In this document: in pieces, positions 16,242-24,215 of the stretch
Position numbering within the stretch: position 1 is the stretch's first letter
How the letters are laid out: the number at the start of each line of letters is the position of its first letter
NCBI RefSeq assembly: GCF_014645535.1
Contig: NZ_BMLX01000002.1
Location: 62,001-126,000 of the forward strand
Reading direction: 5' to 3'
DNA length: 64,000 nucleotides
DNA from: Silvimonas iriomotensis
GTDB taxonomy: Bacteria > Pseudomonadota > Gammaproteobacteria > Burkholderiales > Chitinibacteraceae
Program-made: the position numbers and the translations under genes
Notes under the pieces: generated by a model
Seen by the model: the letters and a program-made list of their open reading frames with translations, nothing else
What the model was told of the DNA's origin: nothing
Database searches by the model: none

Positions 16242-17863
16242 CGCAGGGCGGGCACGCACATTTGCTGGATACCGAACTCGACCTCATTGCCGACATGTTG
16301 ATGAGTGCGCCGGAAGAAGCACGCCGGGTGGCGCTTAACATTGCCGAAGAAGCCGCCGTGCTGCACAGCCAGGCCACACTGGCCCGCGCCCGGCTTTTTC
16401 ACGCGCTGACGCTGATGTACCAGGGGCAACTGGAAACCGGCACGCCGCTGCTGGAACGCGCCATTGAGGCCGCCCGCCGTCACCGCCTGACCGAAGACCT
16501 GCCCGTGGCGCTGGATCAGGCCGCCGACAGCGTCTTGCTGCAAGGCCGCTTTGATCAGGCCATGCGCTACTGGGTGGAATGCCTGGAACTGGCCATTGCC
16601 GCGCGCAACACCGCGCTATGCGTACGCAGCCACCTGGGCATCGGCAAGATCCACTTTGCGCTGGGCGATTTTGAAGCCGCCAAGACGCATCATTTGCGCT
16701 CGGCCGAATACGGCCACACCTTCTACGATCCGACCATTTATTGCGCAACCTACCTGTGCCTGGCTGCTGATTTTCTGCGGCTGGAACAAACGCCCAGCGC
16801 GTTTGTGGCGCTGAAGATTGCGCACGATGCCCTGCCCAAAGCACGGGGCAAAGCGACCTGGCAGATCGAACTGGCGGCCTATTACGCTGAAGCGCATACC
16901 AGCAATGGCGATTACGTCGCCGCGCAAACCTGGGTTGATGAAGCGCTGGACGCATGCGAGCAAGGCTCGCAGCGCCAGCAATGGGGCGAAATCATCACCC
17001 GCATTGCCTGGGCCGGTTTGCTGGAACGACAAAACAAGCGCGCCGACGCCTTGACGCAATTGCACCAGGCCCTGGATGACGCACTGATCCTGAACGCGCC
17101 CAGCCTGATCCTGCGCATTCATCACCAGCTTTATCAGGTCAACAAGGCCTTCGGCCAGTTTGAGGCCGCGCTGCATCATCACCGCGCCTGGCATCAAGCG
17201 CTGGAATCGCAAAGAGCGCGGCTGAACGAGCAAAAACTGCAACACGCCACCCAGCGCCGGCTGGCGCGGCTGGAACAGCGCATGGAGCTGGAACGGGCCC
17301 GCCACGAAAACCACCGCCTGCTGGCGCGCGTGCAAACGCATGAACAAACCATCCAGACGCTCTCCAGCGTGGCACAGACCGACGCCCTGACTGGCGCCTG
17401 GAACCGCCGCGCGCTGGAAGAACGGCTGGCGCGCCTGCATGAAGAATCCTGCAACGATGGCTGGCCGCTGTGCGTGCTGATGATCGATCTGGATCACTTC
17501 AAAGAGATCAACGACCGCTTCACCCATATTCTGGGCGACCAGGTGCTGCAGGGCGTGGTGCAATTGATTGCCTCTGCCTGCCGCAGCGACGAATTCATCG
17601 CCCGTTACGGCGGTGAAGAATTCACCCTCTTGCTCCCCGGCCTGCAACTGGCCGGCGCACTGCAGATTGCCGAACGCATCCGCACCACCGTCAACGAACA
17701 CACCTGGCCCGCGTTGCCGGACGTGCGCCTGACCGTCAGCATTGGCGCAGCAGAACTGCACGAAGGTGAAGCCGCGGCCTCTTTGCTGGCCCGCGCCGAC
17801 ATGGCCTTGTATGAGGCCAAGCGCAGCGGGCGCAACAAGGTGTGCCAGGCGGCAGAAAACTAA
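16238..17863 (+). CDS. TPR-GGDEF diguanylate cyclase
   Basis: 541 aa, starting inside the stop of the upstream paralogue (ATGA). Residues about 1-320 are TPR-like repeats, then a helical linker (LARLEQRMELERARHENHRL) and a GGDEF domain with DALTGAWNRRALEERL, LMIDLDHFKEINDRF and ARYGGEEFTLLLP. It should make cyclic di-GMP from two GTP. The inhibitory RxxD site is absent, since Cys stands where Arg should be. No transmembrane helix or signal peptide is seen, so it is cytoplasmic. TPRs probably mediate a protein contact, possibly with the dead paralogue. Confidence 0.9.
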   Translation: MTQGGHAHLLDTELDLIADMLMSAPEEARRVALNIAEEAAVLHSQATLARARLFHALTLMYQGQLETGTPLLERAIEAARRHRLTEDLPVALDQAADSVLLQGRFDQAMRYWVECLELAIAARNTALCVRSHLGIGKIHFALGDFEAAKTHHLRSAEYGHTFYDPTIYCATYLCLAADFLRLEQTPSAFVALKIAHDALPKARGKATWQIELAAYYAEAHTSNGDYVAAQTWVDEALDACEQGSQRQQWGEIITRIAWAGLLERQNKRADALTQLHQALDDALILNAPSLILRIHHQLYQVNKAFGQFEAALHHHRAWHQALESQRARLNEQKLQHATQRRLARLEQRMELERARHENHRLLARVQTHEQTIQTLSSVAQTDALTGAWNRRALEERLARLHEESCNDGWPLCVLMIDLDHFKEINDRFTHILGDQVLQGVVQLIASACRSDEFIARYGGEEFTLLLPGLQLAGALQIAERIRTTVNEHTWPALPDVRLTVSIGAAELHEGEAAASLLARADMALYEAKRSGRNKVCQAAEN

Positions 17864-17967
17864 GCGGCCACCGTCTGGCGGGTCTGCCGGCCTTCAGGTT
17901 TGGCTGCGCCTTGCGTGATGTCGCATACATCCTCATGTATGCCCCACACGCCACAGAGAGACCCGCC

Positions 17968-18339
17968 ATGCCCGAACGCACCGTCAGGATTCCCGGCCCG
18001 GATCATCCCATCACCCTCACCCGCGAAGGCCAGCACGTGCTGATCAAAGCGTTGGGCCATACGCTGGTCGATACCCGCAACGCCATCACCTTGCGTGAAG
18101 CCAGCTACCCGCCGGTGTATTACATCCCGCGCGAAGACGTGGACATGGGTTTGCTGGCGCGCTCCAGCCACGAAACCTGGTGCCCGTACAAAGGCGAATG
18201 CCATTACTACAACATTGCCGCCGATGCCGAGCGCGGGCTGAATGCGGTCTGGACGTACGAAACGCCGCACGATGCCGTCGCCGACATCAAGGGCTATCTG
18301 GCGTTTTATCCGGATCGCGTCAACATCCAGGTCAGCTGA
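17968..18339 (+). CDS. DUF427 domain protein
   Basis: 123 aa. DUF427 features include PVYYIPREDVDM and TWCPYKGECHYYNI. The family has a small beta fold of unknown biochemical role and is widespread in bacteria and fungi. ATG 17968 (AGAGAG upstream) opens on the conserved part; an upstream ATG at 17938 is possible. Its stop directly abuts the stop of the convergent methyltransferase (TGATCA), with no terminator between. Confidence 0.82.
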   Translation: MPERTVRIPGPDHPITLTREGQHVLIKALGHTLVDTRNAITLREASYPPVYYIPREDVDMGLLARSSHETWCPYKGECHYYNIAADAERGLNAVWTYETPHDAVADIKGYLAFYPDRVNIQVS

Positions 18340-19074
18340 TCAGCCCTGGACGGAGGCCGAAACAATCAGCATCATCGGCCGCTCGCGCTCCGGTGCCAGC
18401 GCCGGCACCTTTGCTACCTGCGCTGGCGTGGGCGCAAACTCGTTGATGTGCTGCAAATGAAACCCGGCCTCGATCAGCGTATTGAGCGTGGTTGCCAGCG
18501 TGCGGTGATATTTGATGACGCCATCGACAAACCAGTCAGTGCAGCGCTCGCCCTCATCGGCATAGCGGTTGACCGGCCAGGTGTCGCGGCCGTCCTCATC
18601 CTTGATCCAGTGGGCGTGGTTTGCCGCCATGAAGACCGGATGCTCAATGGTGAACACCAGCTGCCCGCCCGGTGCCAGCGCCTGCCGGATCGTGCGCACC
18701 AGGCGGCTGAAGTCCGGGACGTAATGAAATGCCAGCGCGCTATAAACCAGATCAAACGCCGCGGCCGGCAAGCTCAACGCATCCAGATCAGCAATGGCGT
18801 ATTCAATGGCCGGGTCCTGCGTCATGGCGCGGGCCCGTTCAATCATCTTTTGCGACAGATCCAGACCCAGCACCGACGCGGCGCCTTGCTCCCGCAGCCA
18901 GCGGGCGGCCCAGCCAAAACCGCAGCCCAGGTCTGCCACGCGCAGGCCCGTTACCGGCGGCAACACGGCACGAATGGCGGGCCATTCCGGCGCACCATCC
19001 AGACCGATCACCTGGCGGGGCAGTTGGGTGTAACCGTCAAAAAAAGCCGCGTTGTCGTAAATGTTCTGCGCCAT
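18340..19074 (-). CDS. Class I SAM-dependent methyltransferase
   Basis: 244 aa. The SAM-binding motif is VADLGCGFGWAARWL, then acidic GLDLS, AIADLDAL, and post-motif APGGQLVFTIEHPVF, as in UbiE/Methyltransf_11-type enzymes. Substrate unknown; the C-terminal half (YHRTLATTLNTL, AGFHLQHINEF) resembles small-molecule methyltransferases. Cytoplasmic, convergent with the DUF427 gene, no operon partner. Confidence 0.88.
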   Translation of the reverse strand: MAQNIYDNAAFFDGYTQLPRQVIGLDGAPEWPAIRAVLPPVTGLRVADLGCGFGWAARWLREQGAASVLGLDLSQKMIERARAMTQDPAIEYAIADLDALSLPAAAFDLVYSALAFHYVPDFSRLVRTIRQALAPGGQLVFTIEHPVFMAANHAHWIKDEDGRDTWPVNRYADEGERCTDWFVDGVIKYHRTLATTLNTLIEAGFHLQHINEFAPTPAQVAKVPALAPERERPMMLIVSASVQG

Positions 19075-19133
19075 GATTCATTGATCCCGGTTGCGTGCCT
19101 GCATGGCACTTTACCGCAACCGGCCAGGCACGG

Positions 19134-19157
19134 AAAAAACGGGCGCCCAAGCGCCCG
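19134..19157 (-). terminator. Intrinsic terminator after periplasmic repeat protein
   Basis: GGGCGC / GCGCCC stem with CCAA loop. On the minus strand it is followed by six Ts. It lies 25 bases past the stop at 19182. Confidence 0.85.
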
Positions 19158-19181
19158 TTCCGGTCAGTGCCGCGTGCGGGA

Positions 19182-19769
19182 TCAACGCACCACGTCATTG
19201 TGCTTTTTATTCCAGACCCGGTTGGATTGATGGTTCTCTGCCATCTGGATATGCCGCTGCTCGCCCTGCCCCACGTGCCCGTTGCGGGCGGCACGCGCTT
19301 GCAGATGATCATCATGCGCCTGGCCGCGTTCCAGCTTGCCGGTTTCCCGGTTGGTCAGCGCACCGCTTTTCACACCGTTTTCAATGCGCTGATCCTGATT
19401 GACGTTGCGTTGCACGTCGGCTTGCATACGCTGGCTGGAAGCCGAGTTGGGGTTGCCGCGCGCACCATTGGTTTCATCCCGGTTGATGGCCTGGCTGACC
19501 TGATTCTGGTCACGCTGGATGCGGGCTTTTTCTGTCGCAGACAGATTGCCGTTGCGCTCGGCATTGGCCTGCGCCCGATCCACGCGGGACTCATCCTGCT
19601 CCAGCCGGCCAGCCTCTTTGGTGGTCAGCGAGCCATTCTGCAGACCCTGCTCGATCCGTTCTTGCTGGTTGGTATCACGCTGGACTTCAGTCGCCGTGTC
19701 AGCCGCGTAGGCACCCATCACGATGAAAGTACCGGCAACTGCAAGCAAAAGGCGGGAAACGTTTTTCAT
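19182..19769 (-). CDS. Secreted/periplasmic protein with two internal repeats, function unknown
   Basis: 195 aa with a signal peptide (residues 1-22, ending GAYA). The mature part is highly charged, rich in Gln, Arg, Asn and Glu, and has no Cys. It contains two homologous units of about 65 residues: QERIEQGLQNGSLTTKEAG near residue 36 and QRIENGVKSGALTNRETG near residue 127. Each is followed by a helix and a NGNLS/NGHVG turn. The pattern of paired helices joined by NG loops vaguely resembles EF-hand spacing, but metal ligands are not clear. Not recognised as a named family. Transcribed alone, with a strong terminator. Confidence 0.75.
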   Translation of the reverse strand: MKNVSRLLLAVAGTFIVMGAYAADTATEVQRDTNQQERIEQGLQNGSLTTKEAGRLEQDESRVDRAQANAERNGNLSATEKARIQRDQNQVSQAINRDETNGARGNPNSASSQRMQADVQRNVNQDQRIENGVKSGALTNRETGKLERGQAHDDHLQARAARNGHVGQGEQRHIQMAENHQSNRVWNKKHNDVVR

Positions 19770-19955
19770 GATGTATCTCCTGGGTTATTGGTGTCTGCGG
19801 GTTTGGGTACCCACATAAGCCAATAACGGGGTCGTTTCATTGCGCGACGACCCGCAAATACATCAGCTTGTAACGCGGTGAACAAAACTGTGGATGGGAT
19901 CACAGGCGAGGATTTTGCGGTCAACCTGCGCTCATTTGCTGCATTAATCCGGCTT

Positions 19956-20249
19956 TTACGCGGCCTTCAGGTCAAACGGCGTGATATTGAATTCTGCCCG
20001 CCGCTGCTCCCATTGCCACAGGTCGTGCGCGTTTTGCAGGTTCATCCAGACCTGCGGCGTGGTACCCAGTGCAATAGACAAGCGCATGGCCATTTCCGGC
20101 GTCACCGAAGCATGGCCGTTCACAATGCGTGACATGATGGTGCGGGACTGCCCGATGCGGGCGGCCAACTCACTGATGCTGATGCCAGATGGATCAAGCC
20201 ACATGGCCTTGAGCACCTCGCCCGGGTGTGGTGGGTTATGCATTTGCAT
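19956..20249 (-). CDS. higA: HigA-family antitoxin (XRE helix-turn-helix)
   Basis: 97 aa. Opens with the family hallmark NPPHPGEVLK and has a helix-turn-helix: ISISELAARIGQ, SRTIMSRIVNGHASVTPEM. The C-terminus (TPQVWMNLQNAHDLW) is typical. It neutralises the HigB toxin and represses the pair. Second in the toxin-first operon, 9 bases after higB; GAGAG at the higB stop serves as ribosome site for ATG 20249. Confidence 0.93.
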   Translation of the reverse strand: MQMHNPPHPGEVLKAMWLDPSGISISELAARIGQSRTIMSRIVNGHASVTPEMAMRLSIALGTTPQVWMNLQNAHDLWQWEQRRAEFNITPFDLKAA

Positions 20250-20258
20250 GATCGGCTC

Positions 20259-20540
20259 TCAGTGGTAATCCAGATAATCAACGATGTACGCATCGCCGTT
20301 GCGGAACTCAAACGTAATCCGCCAGTTGGCGCGCACGGTCACCGACCACAGGTGAGATTTGTCTCCCCGCAACCGGTGCAGGCGCAGGGTAGGTGCGCAC
20401 AGATCACGCTCAATCTCCACGGCCTGATCAAGTAAAGCGAGCACAATACGCAAACGGCTCGCGTGGGCCGGCTGAATGCCCGCTTTGCTTGCGGTTTCAA
20501 AGAAATGCTGCAGCCCTGCGTGACAGAACGACTTGATCAT
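20259..20540 (-). CDS. higB: HigB-family toxin (RelE-like mRNA interferase)
   Basis: 93 aa from ATG 20540, fixed by the conserved opening MIKSFCHAGLQHFFE. Further family marks: AGIQPAHASRL, LHRLRGDKSHLWSV, and the ending ITFEFRNGDAYIVDYLDYH. HigB cleaves mRNA on the ribosome. Toxin-first order before higA is the rule for HigBA. A perfect palindrome (20573-20591) lies just upstream and is the likely operator. The ribosome site is poor, in keeping with low toxin translation. Confidence 0.93.
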   Translation of the reverse strand: MIKSFCHAGLQHFFETASKAGIQPAHASRLRIVLALLDQAVEIERDLCAPTLRLHRLRGDKSHLWSVTVRANWRITFEFRNGDAYIVDYLDYH

Positions 20541-20572
20541 GAGGTGGGTGCGAATAAAAATTATCGCACAAA

Positions 20573-20591
20573 TGTAAACATTTTGTTTACA
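20573..20591. promoter_or_regulatory. HigBA operator candidate TGTAAACA-TTT-TGTTTACA
   Basis: Perfect 8-bp inverted repeat with a 3-base spacer in AT-rich DNA 33 bases upstream of the higB start. Position and symmetry fit the HigA operator for autorepression. Confidence 0.65.
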
Positions 20592-20639
20592 CCACCCAAG
20601 CACGAACCTGCTTCCCGTTGATGGCGCGCAAAGCAGGCT

Positions 20640-21542
20640 TTACTGCGCCAGCGCCGCCCCCACCTCTTCCACCGGGCTGCGGCCGAAACAGCGTTTGAAT
20701 TCGCGGCTGAACTGGGAGGGGCTTTCGTAGCCGACGCGGTTGGCGGCGGCGCTGACGTTCAGCCCGTCCTGCACCATCAGCAAAAGCGCTTTGTGCAGTC
20801 GCACGCGCTTGAGGTATTGCAGCGGCGAGGTAAACGTCATGGCCTTGAAATTGTGATGGAAGGCCGAGACGCTCATGTTGGCTTCCTGCGCCAGGGTGTC
20901 GATGTCCAGCGCGGAGGCGTATTCGGTATGCATGCGCCGCAGGGCACGGGCCATGCGGCTGAAGTTGCCCTGGCGCCCCACCACGGCCCGCAGCGCGGTG
21001 CCCTGGCTGCCCTGCAAGGCACGGAACACGATTTCCCGTACCAGTTGCGGGCCCAGCACATGGCTTTCCAGCGGGTTTTGCAGGCATTGCATCAGGCGCA
21101 GCACGGCGTCGTTCAGCGTGCAATCTTGCGGCACCGAGGCCATGGGGACATCCGGGCTGGTTTCGGCATGATTGATGTCTGGCAGGGTTTCCATTTGCAG
21201 CAGTAACTCGCGCAGCAAACCGGAATCCACCGGGATGCGCACGCCCAGGAATGGCTCGGTGCCATGGATTTGCGTCTCGCATTCAAACGGCAGCGGCACT
21301 GACATCACCAGGTAGTTGTGCGCATCGTATTGCCAGGTGTGCTCGCCCAGATAACCCACCTTGCGTCCCTGGGCGATCACAAAAATGCCTGGTTCATAGA
21401 ACACCGGAATGCGCGGCGTATTCTGGTTCACGCGCATCAGCGTCACACCGGGCAGGCTGGTCTCGGTGATGCCGTATTCCGGCTGCAATTGCAGGATCAG
21501 GTCGGCAAGCGGCTGGTTAACGGGCAAATAGCTGGCATTCAT
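20640..21542 (-). CDS. AraC-family regulator with AraC_N domain
   Basis: 300 aa from ATG 21542. The N-terminal ligand domain (LPGVTLMRVNQNTPRIPVFY, VIAQGRKVGYLGEHTW, YLVMSVPLPFECET) matches AraC-type N-terminal proteins such as YqhC. The C-terminal pair of helix-turn-helix motifs reads TLAQEANMSVSAFHHNFKAM and ANRVGYESPSQFSREFKRCFG. Divergent from a zinc alcohol dehydrogenase, as YqhC is next to an aldehyde reductase, so it probably activates that gene in response to aldehydes. This role is inference. Confidence 0.9.
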   Translation of the reverse strand: MNASYLPVNQPLADLILQLQPEYGITETSLPGVTLMRVNQNTPRIPVFYEPGIFVIAQGRKVGYLGEHTWQYDAHNYLVMSVPLPFECETQIHGTEPFLGVRIPVDSGLLRELLLQMETLPDINHAETSPDVPMASVPQDCTLNDAVLRLMQCLQNPLESHVLGPQLVREIVFRALQGSQGTALRAVVGRQGNFSRMARALRRMHTEYASALDIDTLAQEANMSVSAFHHNFKAMTFTSPLQYLKRVRLHKALLLMVQDGLNVSAAANRVGYESPSQFSREFKRCFGRSPVEEVGAALAQ

Positions 21543-21743
21543 GATTTTGTCACAGGCTGGAAACAAGGCTGGACGAATGTATCAGCGTATCCGCGCGCGC
21601 GACAGGTGTTGCGAAGCGGATCAGCAGAATCAGGCAAGTGTTCCGCAGAAACGGGCATTCAAGCGCGCGGCACACTCTTCAATAATACGCAGCAGTTTCC
21701 CTGCCTGCCGGCGGGGATGCCCGCAACATGACAGGAGAAAATC

Positions 21744-22805
21744 ATGGCTTTGAATATCCGTAGTTTTGCCACGCAGTCGGCTACCTCGTCGCTGGCCCCT
21801 GCGCTGGTCACCCGTCGTGACCCGCGCGCCAACGATGTCGTGATCGACATTCTGTATTGCGGCGTGTGTCACTCTGACCTGCATCAGGCCCGCAACGACT
21901 GGCACAACAGCATTTACCCGATGGTGCCTGGCCACGAAATCATCGGCCGCGTGACCAGCGTGGGCGCCAGCGTCAGCAAATTCAAGGAAGGCGATCTGGT
22001 CGGCGTGGGTTGCCTGGTGGATTCCTGCCAGCATTGCGCCGCGTGTGCCGAGGGCCTGGAGCAGTATTGCGAGGCCTACCCGACCCCGACGTACAACGGC
22101 GTGGATCGTCACGATGGCATGCCGACGTTTGGTGGCTATTCGGAACGCATCGTGGTGTCCGACAAATTTGTGGTCAACGTGTCTGACAAGATCGACCTCA
22201 AGGCGGCCGCGCCGCTGCTGTGCGCCGGTATCACCACGTACTCGCCGCTCAAGCACTGGAAAGTGGGCAAAGGCAGCAAGGTTGCGGTGATTGGTCTGGG
22301 CGGTCTGGGCCATATGGGCCTGAAGTTTGCCAAGGCCATGGGCGCGGACGTGACGCTGTTTACCCGCTCGCCGGGCAAGGAAGCCGAAGCCCGCCGTCTG
22401 GGTGCAGATCACGTTGTTTTGTCGACCGATCAAGCCCAGATGGACGCCGTTGCCAACGCGTTCGACTTCATTCTGGACACCGTGCCGTACTCGCATGACC
22501 TGAACCCGTACGCCAATACGCTCAAACGCGATGGCACGCTGGTGCTGGTCGGCCTGATCGGCCCGGTAGAACCTGCGCTGATGACCGTACCGCTGGTGAT
22601 GCGCCGTCGCCAGATTGCCGGTTCGTGCATTGGTGGTATCGCAGAAACCCAGGAAATGATGGATTTCTGCGCCGAGCACAATATCGTCAGCGATATTGAA
22701 GTGATCGACATCCAGAACATCAACGATGCCTACGAGCGCATGCTCAAGAGCGATGTGAAGTACCGCTTCGTGATTGACATGAAGTCGTTGCAGAAGTCGT
22801 TCTGA
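21744..22805 (+). CDS. Zinc-dependent NAD(P) alcohol dehydrogenase (YahK/CAD type)
   Basis: 353 aa. Catalytic zinc residues are in CGVCHSDLH and PGHEIIGRV; structural zinc Cys are in GCLVDSCQHCAACAEGLEQYC. The nucleotide site GLGGLGHMGLKFAKAMG is followed by TRSPGKEAEAR, a pattern that favours NADPH. It is expected to reduce aldehydes to alcohols. ATG 21744 has AGGAGA upstream. Divergent from the AraC regulator and ended by a strong terminator. Confidence 0.94.
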   Translation: MALNIRSFATQSATSSLAPALVTRRDPRANDVVIDILYCGVCHSDLHQARNDWHNSIYPMVPGHEIIGRVTSVGASVSKFKEGDLVGVGCLVDSCQHCAACAEGLEQYCEAYPTPTYNGVDRHDGMPTFGGYSERIVVSDKFVVNVSDKIDLKAAAPLLCAGITTYSPLKHWKVGKGSKVAVIGLGGLGHMGLKFAKAMGADVTLFTRSPGKEAEARRLGADHVVLSTDQAQMDAVANAFDFILDTVPYSHDLNPYANTLKRDGTLVLVGLIGPVEPALMTVPLVMRRRQIAGSCIGGIAETQEMMDFCAEHNIVSDIEVIDIQNINDAYERMLKSDVKYRFVIDMKSLQKSF

Positions 22806-22831
22806 TCCCGTCCACACTGGTTGGCGCCAAT

Positions 22832-22861
22832 AAAAAGCCCCGCATCTGCGGGGCTTTTTTT
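22832..22861. terminator. Bidirectional terminator between alcohol dehydrogenase and tldE
   Basis: A-run, GCCCCGC / GCGGGGC stem, T-run. Placed between convergent genes ending at 22805 and 22878. Confidence 0.92.
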
Positions 22862-22877
22862 GTGTGCAACATCTGCC

Positions 22878-24215
22878 TTACAACACCAGTTTCAGTTCCC
22901 GCAACAAGGCACCCGGCAAGTTCATGCTGGCGCTACTACGACCGCCGTAGCTGCCGGCATCGGCCAGGAAGGTGGTCTCTTGGGTGAGTGCTTCCAGCTC
23001 GCTCCCCAGCATGCGGAACAGCGTGTCATCAAAGCGCATGACGTTCAGCGGGGCGACGATCTCGCCATTTTCTACCCAGAAGCAGGCAAAACGGGTCATG
23101 CCGGTCAGGCGGCCGGCGGCACGGTCAGAGTAGTTCAGATACCACAGGTTGCTTACATACAACCCGGTGCCCAGCGCTTCAAGCACCTGCGACTGCGGCA
23201 ACTCGCCGCCCAGCATGCTGAACGAGGCTGCCGCTTCAGAGCCATCGGCCCCGTTGCCGGCAATGTTGTATTCCCGTGCGGTACGCGGGCTGATCAGGCT
23301 GCCGGTGAGCTTGCCATGGTCGATCAGCGCCACGTGATCAGGCTTGATAAAGCCTTCTTGCTGGAACCGCGGCGCCAGGCCGCCGACCGTGTCTTCCCGC
23401 ATACTGACGAGGTCGGAAAACGACGCGCCACCTTGCAATTTGAGCAACGGGCTGCGCTTGGTGCGCATGCTTTTCTCAGAGAACCCGCCCCAGTTGAGCA
23501 TGCTGATGATCTCGCCCAGCGCGGCCGGTGTCAGATAAGCGCGATACGCGCCCGGCGTGAGCGACTTGGGCGCCTGGCCCAGCAAGGCGGCTTGCGCGCG
23601 GGCCGCTTCAATCTCGGCGCGGATGGCGTGCTTGTCCCAGACAAAACCGGCGCTGCCGCGTTTCACTGCCTTGTCGCCGTGCGAATACAGGCTCCAGTCG
23701 AAGTTCCAGCTGGCGGTTTCCTGCCAGTTGCGCTGGCCATGATGATTGGCAAAGCCGTACACCACCGGCCCGACCGCCAGAATACCGACCAGATCCAGCC
23801 CGGCTGCGGCTTCGGTAATGTCGGCCACCATCTCTTCAGCGGGCGGCAACTGGTTGGCGGTCACCGCCTCGGTCGATTGCACCTGGGCCGACAGCAGCAG
23901 ATGCGGGTCTTCTTCCACATCTGCCAGCGCTTCCCGCAGATCGGTCATCACGCCTGCCAGCGTGGCTTCGTCCGTGGCATTGCCCGAGAGCACGATCTTT
24001 TGTGAAATATGCTTCTGGCCGTTGACGAGGCGCACGGTCAGGTAGGCCTGCGCCACCTGCCCCGCCTGGCGTACCAGACCATGGTTGAACCGGATAAAGT
24101 CAGAGGTTTCGCCTTCCAGCCACAGCGTAAAACCCTCATCGGCCTGCAGTTGGTATTTGGCCAGATCGGCCAGCGCATAAAAATGCGTGCGCAAACTGGT
24201 TTGATGCTGGCTCAT
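22878..24215 (-). CDS. TldE/PmbA-like subunit of the TldD/TldE peptidase
   Basis: 445 aa from ATG 24215, which overlaps the upstream gene stop by 4 bases. PmbA_TldD features are visible: TLWLEGETSDFIRFN near the start, FGLANHHGQ-like YGFANHHGQRNW, GGFSEKSMRTKRSPL and RFACFWVENGEIVAPL. It lacks the HExxxH zinc motif, as expected of the TldE partner. Together the pair forms a protease that opens small peptides and processes some RiPPs. Whether it acts on the bufferin in this window is unknown. Confidence 0.86.
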   Translation of the reverse strand: MSQHQTSLRTHFYALADLAKYQLQADEGFTLWLEGETSDFIRFNHGLVRQAGQVAQAYLTVRLVNGQKHISQKIVLSGNATDEATLAGVMTDLREALADVEEDPHLLLSAQVQSTEAVTANQLPPAEEMVADITEAAAGLDLVGILAVGPVVYGFANHHGQRNWQETASWNFDWSLYSHGDKAVKRGSAGFVWDKHAIRAEIEAARAQAALLGQAPKSLTPGAYRAYLTPAALGEIISMLNWGGFSEKSMRTKRSPLLKLQGGASFSDLVSMREDTVGGLAPRFQQEGFIKPDHVALIDHGKLTGSLISPRTAREYNIAGNGADGSEAAASFSMLGGELPQSQVLEALGTGLYVSNLWYLNYSDRAAGRLTGMTRFACFWVENGEIVAPLNVMRFDDTLFRMLGSELEALTQETTFLADAGSYGGRSSASMNLPGALLRELKLVL

